Assembly (NCBI GenBank): GCA_964465145.1
Contig: CAYXJR010000006.1
Span: 1 to 64,000, forward strand
Direction of reading: 5' to 3'
Length of the DNA: 64,000 bases
Origin: JAUVKA01 sp964465145
Lineage (GTDB): Bacteria; Bacteroidota; Bacteroidia; Bacteroidales; UBA12481
This document shows, one piece after another, positions 8,761 through 16,471 of this stretch. The notes under the pieces were generated by a model. It was not told where the DNA came from. It worked only from the letters and a program-made list of their open reading frames with translations, and did not search any database. The first letter of the stretch is position 1, and the number at the start of each line of letters is the position of its first letter. Made by a program: the position numbers and the translations under genes.

Positions 8761-9774
8761 TTATTCTCTGAAGTATTTGTCCCGATCACACCTGAGCTTC
8801 CCGTTAATTACCTCCAGTTCTGCCACCTGAAGGGAAGTCCTTTTATATTCAAAAGGGAAGGTATCATTATAAGCAAAGTCCGGATTGTCAAAAAGCCTCC
8901 TCCCCGCGTGGACAAAATAAAAGATAAAAGCCCTGTCGTTCAGTATGACCACATCAGGATGCTGGCCGTACCAGCCGTCGTCATCCCTTTGCCCCGGGTC
9001 AACCATTATCAATTCCTGGGGTTCCCAATTATCACCGTCTGAGGACCTGTAAACGGGGATTCCCAGTCCTGTATCTCCGAGAAGCCAATAGAAATACTTC
9101 CAGAATATAACGTTTGGAGCCTCGTGCGACCTGTCGGTAACTGAGCTTTCATCCACCATTTTCCATTCATATAGATTTTTGCTGTCGGCAGCTTTTGAGT
9201 GCGAGCCGTCGGCTTCATCCTTATACCAGATCCTCCAGGTTCCGTCTTCCATCTGAATCACACCGGGATCTATCACCTGGTCGGAACTCAGTTCAAGCTG
9301 GGACCGGAATGTCCAGTTAATCAAATCCGGGCTCGTCAGATGAATTATATGCCGTTCCCCGCCCCAGGCATGATAAATACCACGGATAAAAGTCACGAAC
9401 ATATGATACTCACCGTTTGCCTGAAGCACTTCAGGGGCCCAGAATGTGAGCTGTCCACCTTCAAAATCCAGGCCCAGACTCACACCCTTGTAATACCATG
9501 TTTTACCATTATCTGCCGAAGCTGCAATTCCTATTGCAGTTCCATAAGCCCAGGAAACACCCTGCGAGGGGGTGCTTGCCCGCCTTTGGGTGTAGAAGAT
9601 CCACCATTCGCCGGTTCCCTCGTTCCATATTACTGAAGGGTCGGCCGCTCCGTCATATATGGGATCGCGATACAATGGAGCAGGAGCATTTTCTATATCA
9701 AATTTCGGCTGGCTTATCAGTGTGCCGGCAGCACAGACTGATAATATGAGGATCCAGGTAATTTTTTTTACCAT
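8761..9774 (-). CDS. GH43-like five-bladed propeller glycoside hydrolase
   Basis: The ATG at 9774 is chosen because it opens the signal peptide (MVKKITWILILSVCAAGTLI). The mature enzyme has the acidic motif pattern of the GH43/GH117 clan: DGAADPSVIW (candidate base Asp), VIDPGVIQM (pKa-modulating Asp), HEAPNVIFW (candidate acid Glu), and FWAPEV and GQHPDVV between blades. These families cleave arabinose-, xylose- or anhydrogalactose-containing glycans; the substrate here is not readable. The protein is exported, without a lipobox. A -7-like TATTTTTG lies upstream at 9802-9809 but has no clear -33 element. Confidence 0.75.
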   Translation of the reverse strand: MVKKITWILILSVCAAGTLISQPKFDIENAPAPLYRDPIYDGAADPSVIWNEGTGEWWIFYTQRRASTPSQGVSWAYGTAIGIAASADNGKTWYYKGVSLGLDFEGGQLTFWAPEVLQANGEYHMFVTFIRGIYHAWGGERHIIHLTSPDLINWTFRSQLELSSDQVIDPGVIQMEDGTWRIWYKDEADGSHSKAADSKNLYEWKMVDESSVTDRSHEAPNVIFWKYFYWLLGDTGLGIPVYRSSDGDNWEPQELIMVDPGQRDDDGWYGQHPDVVILNDRAFIFYFVHAGRRLFDNPDFAYNDTFPFEYKRTSLQVAELEVINGKLRCDRDKYFRE

Positions 9775-9832
9775 AGCCAGAGGGTTTAGCAGGATTTTAT
9801 TCAAAAATACTACAAAAAGTAATAAGTCTGAA

Positions 9833-10699
9833 TTATCCCTTCAACTCCCCTGATACCAAATAGCGATAAAAAATACCTGTTTTTTGAATTTTTAATAGAA
9901 ACCTGAGCCAGACAAACAGCTGTTGAATGATGAACAACAAGAATATCATCAGCCCGCTGTCAATTGTCCAGTGCATCCTGATCCAATACAAGGCAATGAA
10001 AAGAATCAGGGGTACTATTACCCACATAAGATACATGCCGAATAATCCGATAATCTTACGAAGACTAAATTTAAATGCTTTCCAGATTGTTTTTAATACT
10101 TTCCTGTTGCCAGTTAGAAATATATAAAAGCGGGTAAATTCGGCAATCATGGTTCCCCAAATAAGAAGAAGCAGATGGATGGCTACCGCGATCATCACTG
10201 TTTTTCCGATATAAGCATCTGATAGATTTTCCCTCCCAACAAGGAGGGATAGTGGCAAGTAAACCAGAATACCAAATATAACCTGTATGATTAGCGTATA
10301 GAAGCTTGTTTTTATAAAGGGCCAGAAATACCGAAGGCAATTATTGATAAAACTACTGGAAGAAAACCTGCCTCGTGGATTACTAATCCAGGAGATTATA
10401 CCTCCCTGGAAGAATGTTCCCAAAACCAAAAACAATATCAACCAGGGAAGCAAAGCTTTAAGAAAGAAGCTAAAAACCTTACCTCCTTCTCTCAGAAATT
10501 CCCCAAATGCAGTTGCATCAAAATTACTGATCAATTCATCCGGCAAAAGACTATTTCCTGCTACGGAAACGAAAAGTCTATAAAATGGGATGACCAGCAG
10601 TAGGGCCAGAATCAGGTAGCTGATATAAATCAGGCTGATCATTCTTTTAGAATTCAGGGAAACTGCCCATCCTTTTGTATATGATTTTAAAATTTTCAT
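9833..10699 (-). CDS. Polytopic membrane protein of unknown function
   Basis: A 288-residue protein with about six hydrophobic segments: ISLIYISYLILALLLVI, ALLPWLILFLVLGTFF, FYTLIIQVIFGILVYLPL, VMIAVAIHLLLLIWGTMI, MYLMWVIVPLILFIALYW and LMIFLLFIIQQLFVWLRF. The cytoplasmic loops are basic and no catalytic motif is seen. The start lies 9 nt after the stop of the M1 peptidase gene on the same strand, so the two probably form an operon. It may help membrane integrity or export, but I recognise no family. Confidence 0.7.
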   Translation of the reverse strand: MKILKSYTKGWAVSLNSKRMISLIYISYLILALLLVIPFYRLFVSVAGNSLLPDELISNFDATAFGEFLREGGKVFSFFLKALLPWLILFLVLGTFFQGGIISWISNPRGRFSSSSFINNCLRYFWPFIKTSFYTLIIQVIFGILVYLPLSLLVGRENLSDAYIGKTVMIAVAIHLLLLIWGTMIAEFTRFYIFLTGNRKVLKTIWKAFKFSLRKIIGLFGMYLMWVIVPLILFIALYWIRMHWTIDSGLMIFLLFIIQQLFVWLRFLLKIQKTGIFYRYLVSGELKG

Positions 10700-10708
10700 A
10701 ATTTCCTA

Positions 10709-12748
10709 TTAATTAAAAATGCTTACAAACTGCATGAGGTTCTGTATCATAAAAAGAAATTTGCCTGAATACTTGGCTCCGCTCAATCTGGAGGGTTTCA
10801 TGGTATAAGAGTTATTCATTAGATTGGCATCCATCAGCATTTTCATTTCGGGATCGATCATGGCCCAGGCGACTTTATCAGGCTTTTCATAAATTAGGTC
10901 GTACGCCCTGCTTTTGCCGTCCCATTTTTCAATTATCTCTTCACCATTTTCAAAATGCACGAGAATCTCTACAGGGACGATGGCCTCCTCCAGCCTTTCG
11001 AGCCGAACTTCCGAGCGAAACAGCCCTTCCATTTTTTCCGATTCTCTATACTCCATGTTGTCATTGTCGCCATAAATCCCTCCTTTTTCCTTCATTTGTC
11101 GAACACTGATTCGTTCGATAGCATAATCCATCATTTTATCGCTTTTTAAAAACTGGTTAAAATACCAGTCCATCGATTCACCGAACTGATCTCCATGAAA
11201 TTCACTGACCGCCTCATTTACTATGTCTATAAAATCCTGAGTTGCAGGATGCTTAAAAGACCAGCGTTGGTAGAATCGCTTAAACACCTCATCAATAACC
11301 GGTTGACCAATCATTCTCTCCAGCATATTCAGCCATGTGGCAGTTTTCTGATAGATTAATGGTCCATAACTTCCATGCGGGAATTCCCATGCAGGCCTGA
11401 ACGAATCAGCAATTTTGGGGTTTGGGGAAAGCAAGTATGTTAAGCGGGAAAACTCCACATCTCCCATATTCAGGAATGGCAGATCAAACATGCTGGTCTT
11501 ATTTCCATAGGCATAGTCCATTATCCGGTTTTCCCAATAGGTATTCATCCCCTCATCCATCCAGGGTTCTTCAAACTCGTTTGTAGCCAGGATGCCCATA
11601 AAATAGGAGTGTCCAAATTCATGAACAGTAACCATTTCAGGCAACCTGATTCCATCCGGCAAGCCCCAGATTGTTCCTGCTGTAAACAGCGTTGTATATT
11701 CCATTCCATTGGCTCCTGAGCCCTTTTGCGGCGGGCCGATACATGTAACATAAGGCCATGGATAGGGTCCAACATGCTCAGTAAGGTATTCCAATGCATA
11801 TTTTATGGCATCTATATGGCGTTCGGCCTGGTAGGCATGTTCGGGATAACACAAAAACCGTATTTTCACATGTTCCCATTGGTCCTCAAAACCCTGGTAT
11901 TCCTGGGATGCTGTCCAGGCAAAATCCACAATATCCTCTGCTCGCAGGAAGAGGGTTTTGGTTCCATCACCATGATTTTCCTCTTTCTGCAAAACTCCAC
12001 CGCTGCCCACTACGTAATCATCAGGAAGGGTAAGAGCCACTTCATAGAGGCTGTGATTGGCATAAAATTCAGAGTTAGCATGAAACTGGTGGGCATTCCA
12101 CCCGCCCTTTTCTGCATAACGCATTCCCGCCGGTTCGTACACAGCGAGTTTAGGGAACCACTGTGCTACAAAAAAATAATCCCCCGCATATCCTGTCCGC
12201 CTGCGGAGTAATGGTAATTTGGAGGTGAAGGTAAGGCTGACCTCTGTTGTTTCCCCGGGTAAAACCGGTTTATCAAGTGGAATTGATAAAACAGTTTGAT
12301 CCTTTTCCTGATCATCTTTCTGCCCAGGTAGTTCCTCTGGTACCCGGAGGTCCCTGTATGTTATAGGTTGGTCGGGACGAATATAGTTTATACCACCTGA
12401 AAGATCGGTTCCATCCTGATCTTTTATCGATTCTATCTCGACCCAGCTCCGGTCCTCCTCTTGGGGGCCGGACCTTGTTTCGCTCAAAAAAGTCGACTTG
12501 TCATTTTTAAATGCATTTAGGTACATGTGAAATTGAAGATCGCGAACAGTATCCTGTGAGGGATTAGTCCATTTGAGGATCATTTCGCCGTTGAGCTTTT
12601 TCGTTTCTGTATCCAGTTTAACCTGTATATTGTATTCCGTGACCCTTTCACTGAGTGGAGTTTTCAGGATTACCTGGGTTTGTGAATTGGTACCTGATAG
12701 CAGGAAGGTAAGAATGATGGCGGTTTGGGTGAATTTTTTATTTAGCAT
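10709..12748 (-). CDS. M1 family zinc metallopeptidase, exported
   Basis: A gluzincin aminopeptidase-type enzyme. The zinc motif VTVHEFGHSYF (H376, E377, H380) is followed 19 residues later by the third ligand in EPWMDEGMNTYWE (E399), and GANGMEYTTLF upstream is the exopeptidase GxMEN-like strand. A signal peptide (IILTFLLSGTNSQ) directs it to the periplasm. The N-terminal domain (residues 30-260) is the M1 saddle, and the helical C-terminal part ends near 620. It probably trims peptides for amino-acid uptake. It is followed by a membrane protein 9 nt downstream. Confidence 0.9.
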   Translation of the reverse strand: MLNKKFTQTAIILTFLLSGTNSQTQVILKTPLSERVTEYNIQVKLDTETKKLNGEMILKWTNPSQDTVRDLQFHMYLNAFKNDKSTFLSETRSGPQEEDRSWVEIESIKDQDGTDLSGGINYIRPDQPITYRDLRVPEELPGQKDDQEKDQTVLSIPLDKPVLPGETTEVSLTFTSKLPLLRRRTGYAGDYFFVAQWFPKLAVYEPAGMRYAEKGGWNAHQFHANSEFYANHSLYEVALTLPDDYVVGSGGVLQKEENHGDGTKTLFLRAEDIVDFAWTASQEYQGFEDQWEHVKIRFLCYPEHAYQAERHIDAIKYALEYLTEHVGPYPWPYVTCIGPPQKGSGANGMEYTTLFTAGTIWGLPDGIRLPEMVTVHEFGHSYFMGILATNEFEEPWMDEGMNTYWENRIMDYAYGNKTSMFDLPFLNMGDVEFSRLTYLLSPNPKIADSFRPAWEFPHGSYGPLIYQKTATWLNMLERMIGQPVIDEVFKRFYQRWSFKHPATQDFIDIVNEAVSEFHGDQFGESMDWYFNQFLKSDKMMDYAIERISVRQMKEKGGIYGDNDNMEYRESEKMEGLFRSEVRLERLEEAIVPVEILVHFENGEEIIEKWDGKSRAYDLIYEKPDKVAWAMIDPEMKMLMDANLMNNSYTMKPSRLSGAKYSGKFLFMIQNLMQFVSIFN

Positions 12749-12944
12749 AGGTTTTGTTTTTTTAACCTGACAGTTTGGATATCGGGAACCTGACAGGTGG
12801 ATATTTCCTGGCCTGTTAATAAGCCCTAATTTACATCTTTATGACGAGGAAACAGATAATTTGGTTACAGTGATGGGCACTTTAATTATCAGATAATAGA
12901 AACCTGACGAGGTTTAAGGCCTGACATGCCTGAGATGATTGTTG

Positions 12945-13015
12945 AGCCAAGACCGGGAATCGAACCCGGATCGGCGGTTTACGAAACCGCTGTTCTACCG
13001 TTTAACTACCTTGGC
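12945..13015 (-). tRNA. tRNA-Thr (CGU anticodon)
   Basis: The minus strand folds as a 71-nt tRNA. The acceptor stem is GCCAAGG with TCTTGGC. The anticodon arm is GCGGT-TTCGTAA-ACCGC, giving anticodon CGT, and the T arm is CCGGG-TTCGATT-CCCGG. The discriminator base is T (12945) and no CCA is encoded. It reads ACG codons. Confidence 0.93.
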
Positions 13016-13160
13016 TTATCCAGGACACAAATATAGTTAGCAATTCTAATGATGTCAATATCAGATTATGAAAATGAAATAAATTATAAAATAATAACTT
13101 TGTTGGCTGAGGATCAAACCGGATCAATCAGTTGAAAATTAAACAATTAATGAAAGACAT

Positions 13161-13440
13161 TTGGAAGCCAGGTTGTTGCCGGTTATTCTATTGGAATTCG
13201 GGATGGTGATGATCCAGGCATTTAACGGTGCAGGAGATACCCTCACCCCAACCAAAATCAACTTAATAAGTTTCTGGCTTATTGAAATCCCTCTTGCTTA
13301 TGTGCTTGCTATAAAGTTTGGCATGGGGCAAAATGGTGTTTACACAGCGATTGTAATTTCCGAAACTACAATGACCATAATTGCTATAGTCCTGTTTCGC
13401 AGAGGAAAAAATGGAAAGGCAAAGAGGTATAAATCCAGGA
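13161..13440 (+). pseudogene. C-terminal remnant of a MATE-family efflux transporter
   Basis: About 93 codons match the last two or three membrane segments of MATE multidrug/Na+ antiporters (ILLEFGMVMIQAFNGAGDT, then LISFWLIEIPLAYVLAIKF, then AIVISETTMTIIAIVLF). The stretch of roughly 350 residues that should precede this is missing: an in-frame stop lies about 20 nt upstream of the first MATE-like codon and no ATG is present. The frame also runs past the expected C-terminus (RRGKNGKAKR) through a hairpin at 13440, into sequence antisense to the next gene. This is a broken gene 150 bp from a tRNA gene. Confidence 0.75.
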
Positions 13441-13466
13441 AGGCTGCTCCAGTCAAGAGCAGCCTT
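13440..13466. terminator. Stem-loop between convergent genes
   Basis: A 10-bp perfect stem (aaggctgctc / gagcagcctt) with a 7-nt loop follows the MATE remnant and is followed by the T-rich stretch ctatattttctc. It lies between the plus-strand remnant and the minus-strand lipoprotein gene ending at 13511, as expected for a terminator left by the old transporter gene. Confidence 0.6.
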
Positions 13467-13510
13467 CTATATTTTCTCAATAGAAGTTGTTCGCCTGAAA
13501 TTTGGTATGA

Positions 13511-14026
13511 TCAATCACGATATGCTGTAAACACAAGGACCAGATCGGAGCTTACATCCATAACCTCAGCAGCCAAGCCAACTTCAACACTTTTATCACG
13601 ATAGAGGAAAGCGCCATGATATGGGTTATTATCTACATTCCAATAATCATAACCCCGAACGGTTACAGGAACAGGACCCAACCAAAATTCCTGAATGGGA
13701 ATATCAAAGGTTATGGAATTATCATTCTCCTTTAAATTTACTGCCTGGAATAGAAAGTCGGAGCCCTCCCAAAAATCGATCATATCATTGTAGTCGGGAT
13801 TTTTTATTAATTCGGCTTTACCTGTGACATCGTAGTGGCCAGGCTGATCCCCGATATATACCAGTCCATCTTGAGTATCCAGATACGCCTTTAATTCATA
13901 ATCATAGAATCCCAGCATCTGGTCACGAACATCAAAAGAGTCTTTCTCACAGGAGACAATTACAAATGGAAGTAACAGGATGGAAAGAACCAGGTATTTT
14001 CCGAATCGTAATTTCTTGTTTTTCAT
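13511..14026 (-). CDS. Small lipoprotein of unknown function
   Basis: The ATG at 14026 gives a lipoprotein signal: basic MKNKKLRFGK, a hydrophobic core, and lipobox VIVSC followed by EKD. The mature part of about 140 residues is acidic and beta-rich (GFYDYELKAYLDTQDGLVYI, NDNSITFDIPIQEF), and it resembles the small beta-sandwich lipoproteins common in Bacteroidota. It follows another lipoprotein gene by 29 nt on the same strand and probably shares its transcript. I recognise no family. Confidence 0.65.
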   Translation of the reverse strand: MKNKKLRFGKYLVLSILLLPFVIVSCEKDSFDVRDQMLGFYDYELKAYLDTQDGLVYIGDQPGHYDVTGKAELIKNPDYNDMIDFWEGSDFLFQAVNLKENDNSITFDIPIQEFWLGPVPVTVRGYDYWNVDNNPYHGAFLYRDKSVEVGLAAEVMDVSSDLVLVFTAYRD

Positions 14027-14055
14027 GGCATGGAAGTTATAAAAATGAACACTCA

Positions 14056-14889
14056 TTACTGAGCCTCAGAGATCCCTAAAACCCGCAATTCTTTGCGATG
14101 CCGGGCAATCTTTTGCCTGAGGTCATTTAGCTCACTCAAAACCTGTGCCAACTCATAACCATCCCTCACAGCCTCCTTGTCAAACTTCTCCATAACAATG
14201 TAATAATGCTTCTTTCCAGTGAAGCGGACCTTGAGATTCCGGTCAAGGTTTTCAATAATAAATCCAACAACTCCACCATCTGTTCCATTTCGATAATCAA
14301 TGGTTTCCCATTTGTCGTCACCATCCTGGAGTTTTCTATTATCCGGATGATTAAGAGGTATTGTATCCGAGAAAACCTGCAGATTGTTATCATATACTTT
14401 AATACAGAAATGATCCAGCCACTCCTTTCCGTAGTATTTCGATGATATCCAGAAGTCTCCATCCTCTGTTATGTTAACCTTCAAAAAACTTCGACTCCAG
14501 GAGTTCCTGACTGTCTGCCGTTTGTGCTCATAAATTCCTGGCCTGCTGGAATTTCCTTTAGTAAAGTAGAAATTTTTTGCCAATAATTCCACCTGAGGTT
14601 CAGTTTCCGCCAGTAACTGTGAGGCCTGCTTTATAAAAGAACCATGATATTCCAGGGCGACCGTTTTTTGCAGCTTCAATGCTTCTGCAAGAACAGAATA
14701 TTCTTCCGGGAACCAGGACTGTATGGAATCCAAAACGCGCAGGGATTGCTCATACTCCTTTCCCTCGTACATGGTCCTGGCTTGATCCAGTCGTTTTTCA
14801 GCCTGTTTTTGAGTTTCGGAGGTGCAGGAAGAGAAAATCATTAATATTCCAAGAAGGAAATACCATAAGCATATTGATCTTGCTTTCAT
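14056..14889 (-). CDS. Lipoprotein with TPR-like N-terminus
   Basis: Signal peptide and lipobox MIFSSC at residues 17-22. Residues 30-95 are helical and TPR-like (AEKRLDQARTMYEGKEYEQSL ...), and the middle is beta-rich (RSFLKVNITEDGDFWISSKY ... GTDGGVVGFIIEN). The C-terminus forms a charged helix (VLSELNDLRQKIARHRKEL), likely a coiled coil. The gene is first of a two-gene unit with the small lipoprotein. The product is anchored in the inner or outer membrane; its function is unknown. Confidence 0.65.
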   Translation of the reverse strand: MKARSICLWYFLLGILMIFSSCTSETQKQAEKRLDQARTMYEGKEYEQSLRVLDSIQSWFPEEYSVLAEALKLQKTVALEYHGSFIKQASQLLAETEPQVELLAKNFYFTKGNSSRPGIYEHKRQTVRNSWSRSFLKVNITEDGDFWISSKYYGKEWLDHFCIKVYDNNLQVFSDTIPLNHPDNRKLQDGDDKWETIDYRNGTDGGVVGFIIENLDRNLKVRFTGKKHYYIVMEKFDKEAVRDGYELAQVLSELNDLRQKIARHRKELRVLGISEAQ

Positions 14890-14981
14890 AACACAATCTT
14901 TCCCGTAAAAATACGGAATTTTCTATCTTTAACAGCCAACAATAATTTGGGAACCATTGTACAACAACATCTGAAACCATT

Positions 14982-15302
14982 ATGGAAACTGCCGCCGACT
15001 ATCTCGAAATAGACGCAACGCTGGCCTCCCGGTCGCTCGTTCTTCTCTATTGTTCACAGCCTGCATGCAATGTATGCAAATCCCTACTGCCCAAGGTAGA
15101 AGATTTGTTGAAGAAGTATTCCAAAGTGGCAGCATTATATGTTAACCTGGATGACATCCAGGAATTTGCCGGTCAACACACCGTATTCTCTATACCCACA
15201 ATCCTGTTTTTTGCAGACGGGAAAGAACAATTCAGGCTGGTCAGGGTTTTCGGCCTAATGGAATTGGCCGAGAAGATCGATAAAATTTACAAGCACTTTT
15301 GA
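14982..15302 (+). CDS. Thioredoxin-family protein
   Basis: A 106-residue single-domain thioredoxin fold with no signal peptide, so it is cytoplasmic. The redox motif is CNVC in LLYCSQPACNVCKSLLPK, where the usual WCGPC is replaced, and the cis-proline strand is VFSIPTILFF. This type occurs widely in Bacteroidota as a small thiol-disulfide protein. It faces away from the lipoprotein pair and precedes the DUF4249 gene, 83 nt upstream of that gene's chosen start. Confidence 0.8.
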   Translation: METAADYLEIDATLASRSLVLLYCSQPACNVCKSLLPKVEDLLKKYSKVAALYVNLDDIQEFAGQHTVFSIPTILFFADGKEQFRLVRVFGLMELAEKIDKIYKHF

Positions 15303-15385
15303 AATTTACACATATATCTAAACCCTTGGCCTTATCTTTGTATACCCGTGGAGGAATTGTAACTTCGTACTATCAAACTACCAGC

Positions 15386-16432
15386 ATGAGTGCAGACAGA
15401 CTTATACAAGGGATTATTTTATTACTGATCAGCACACTAGCCCTATCCTGCAGTAGCGATTTTGAGCCCCATATACTATCCAAACCAACCCCTGTAGTAT
15501 ATGGTGTCATTAATCCTCAAGATAGCCTCTACCAGATAAGGCTTACCAAAAGCTTTATTGGACCCGGAAATGCTTATGATTATGCCTTGATATCAGATTC
15601 TTTGTTTTATGATAACGCCCGCATTTTTCTGGAAAGCCGTAATTATAAAGGAGTGGTTCTTGAAAAGGCCGAACTCATGCCTGTTGAAATTGATCCCCGG
15701 GAAAAGGGGATATTTGCCCGAGTTCCGAATACCGTTTACCAAACTGATTTCAATGCCATTAGTCTACGCCCGGAAGTCTTGGCCAGTCAGGGAATACCTT
15801 ATGAAATTGATCTTTTTTTATTGGTTGAGATTCCAGGTTACCCGGATTTTATCGAATCCCATACCCGGCTGAAAGTACCCCCTAAAATCATTAATCCTAA
15901 AGGGAGTTTTCAAAAGGTCTATTTTTATAGCGAAGAACCCTTTCGTATGGAATGGACTCATTCAAGTCCTGATACATATTTTGAAATTCAGGTAGTTCTC
16001 CACTATAAAGAAGTTTTGGATGAAGGCGAAAGAGAAGCCGTCGTTGATTGGAACCTCACCGGGATAGAATTAAACGAGACTAATCTTCCTGGAGGGAGCA
16101 GAACCATATACACCTATTATTTCAGGCCAGAGAGATTCTATTCACAGCTAAGGGCCGCTATACCAATAAATCCGGAGGTTAAAAGCCGATTAATTAGAAA
16201 CGTTGATTTCATTATTCTTACCAGCGATGGGGCTATAGGGGAGTACAATGACATTGAACAGATTGCCGACGATTATAATGGAGCAAGTTTCACCAATATA
16301 CTAAACGGGCTCGGCCTTTTTGCCAGCTATAATACCCTTGGCATTTACGGACTTCGGCTGGGACAACGTGAACTCGACAGCCTTGCACTGGGTTCCTATA
16401 CCGGGCATTTAAATTTCCAGAGATGGGAGTAG
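15386..16432 (+). CDS. DUF4249 lipoprotein
   Basis: The frame opens at 15299, overlapping the thioredoxin stop, but the ATG at 15386 gives a proper lipoprotein signal (RLIQGIILLLISTLALSC), so I use it. The mature protein matches DUF4249: KPTPVVYGVINPQDSLYQIR near the N-terminus and GLGLFASYNTLGIYGLRL near the C-terminus. Members are outer-membrane-associated lipoproteins, often found beside TonB-dependent receptors in Bacteroidota; no receptor gene is next to this one. It ends in TAG. The biochemical function is unknown. Confidence 0.8.
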   Translation: MSADRLIQGIILLLISTLALSCSSDFEPHILSKPTPVVYGVINPQDSLYQIRLTKSFIGPGNAYDYALISDSLFYDNARIFLESRNYKGVVLEKAELMPVEIDPREKGIFARVPNTVYQTDFNAISLRPEVLASQGIPYEIDLFLLVEIPGYPDFIESHTRLKVPPKIINPKGSFQKVYFYSEEPFRMEWTHSSPDTYFEIQVVLHYKEVLDEGEREAVVDWNLTGIELNETNLPGGSRTIYTYYFRPERFYSQLRAAIPINPEVKSRLIRNVDFIILTSDGAIGEYNDIEQIADDYNGASFTNILNGLGLFASYNTLGIYGLRLGQRELDSLALGSYTGHLNFQRWE

Positions 16433-16471
16433 AAGGTGTGGGTGTGTAATAAAAATATTAATTGAAAAACT

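Noticed and set aside
11726..12211. 161-codon plus-strand frame opposite the M1 peptidase
   Set aside because: Antisense shadow of the M1 gene with no motif.
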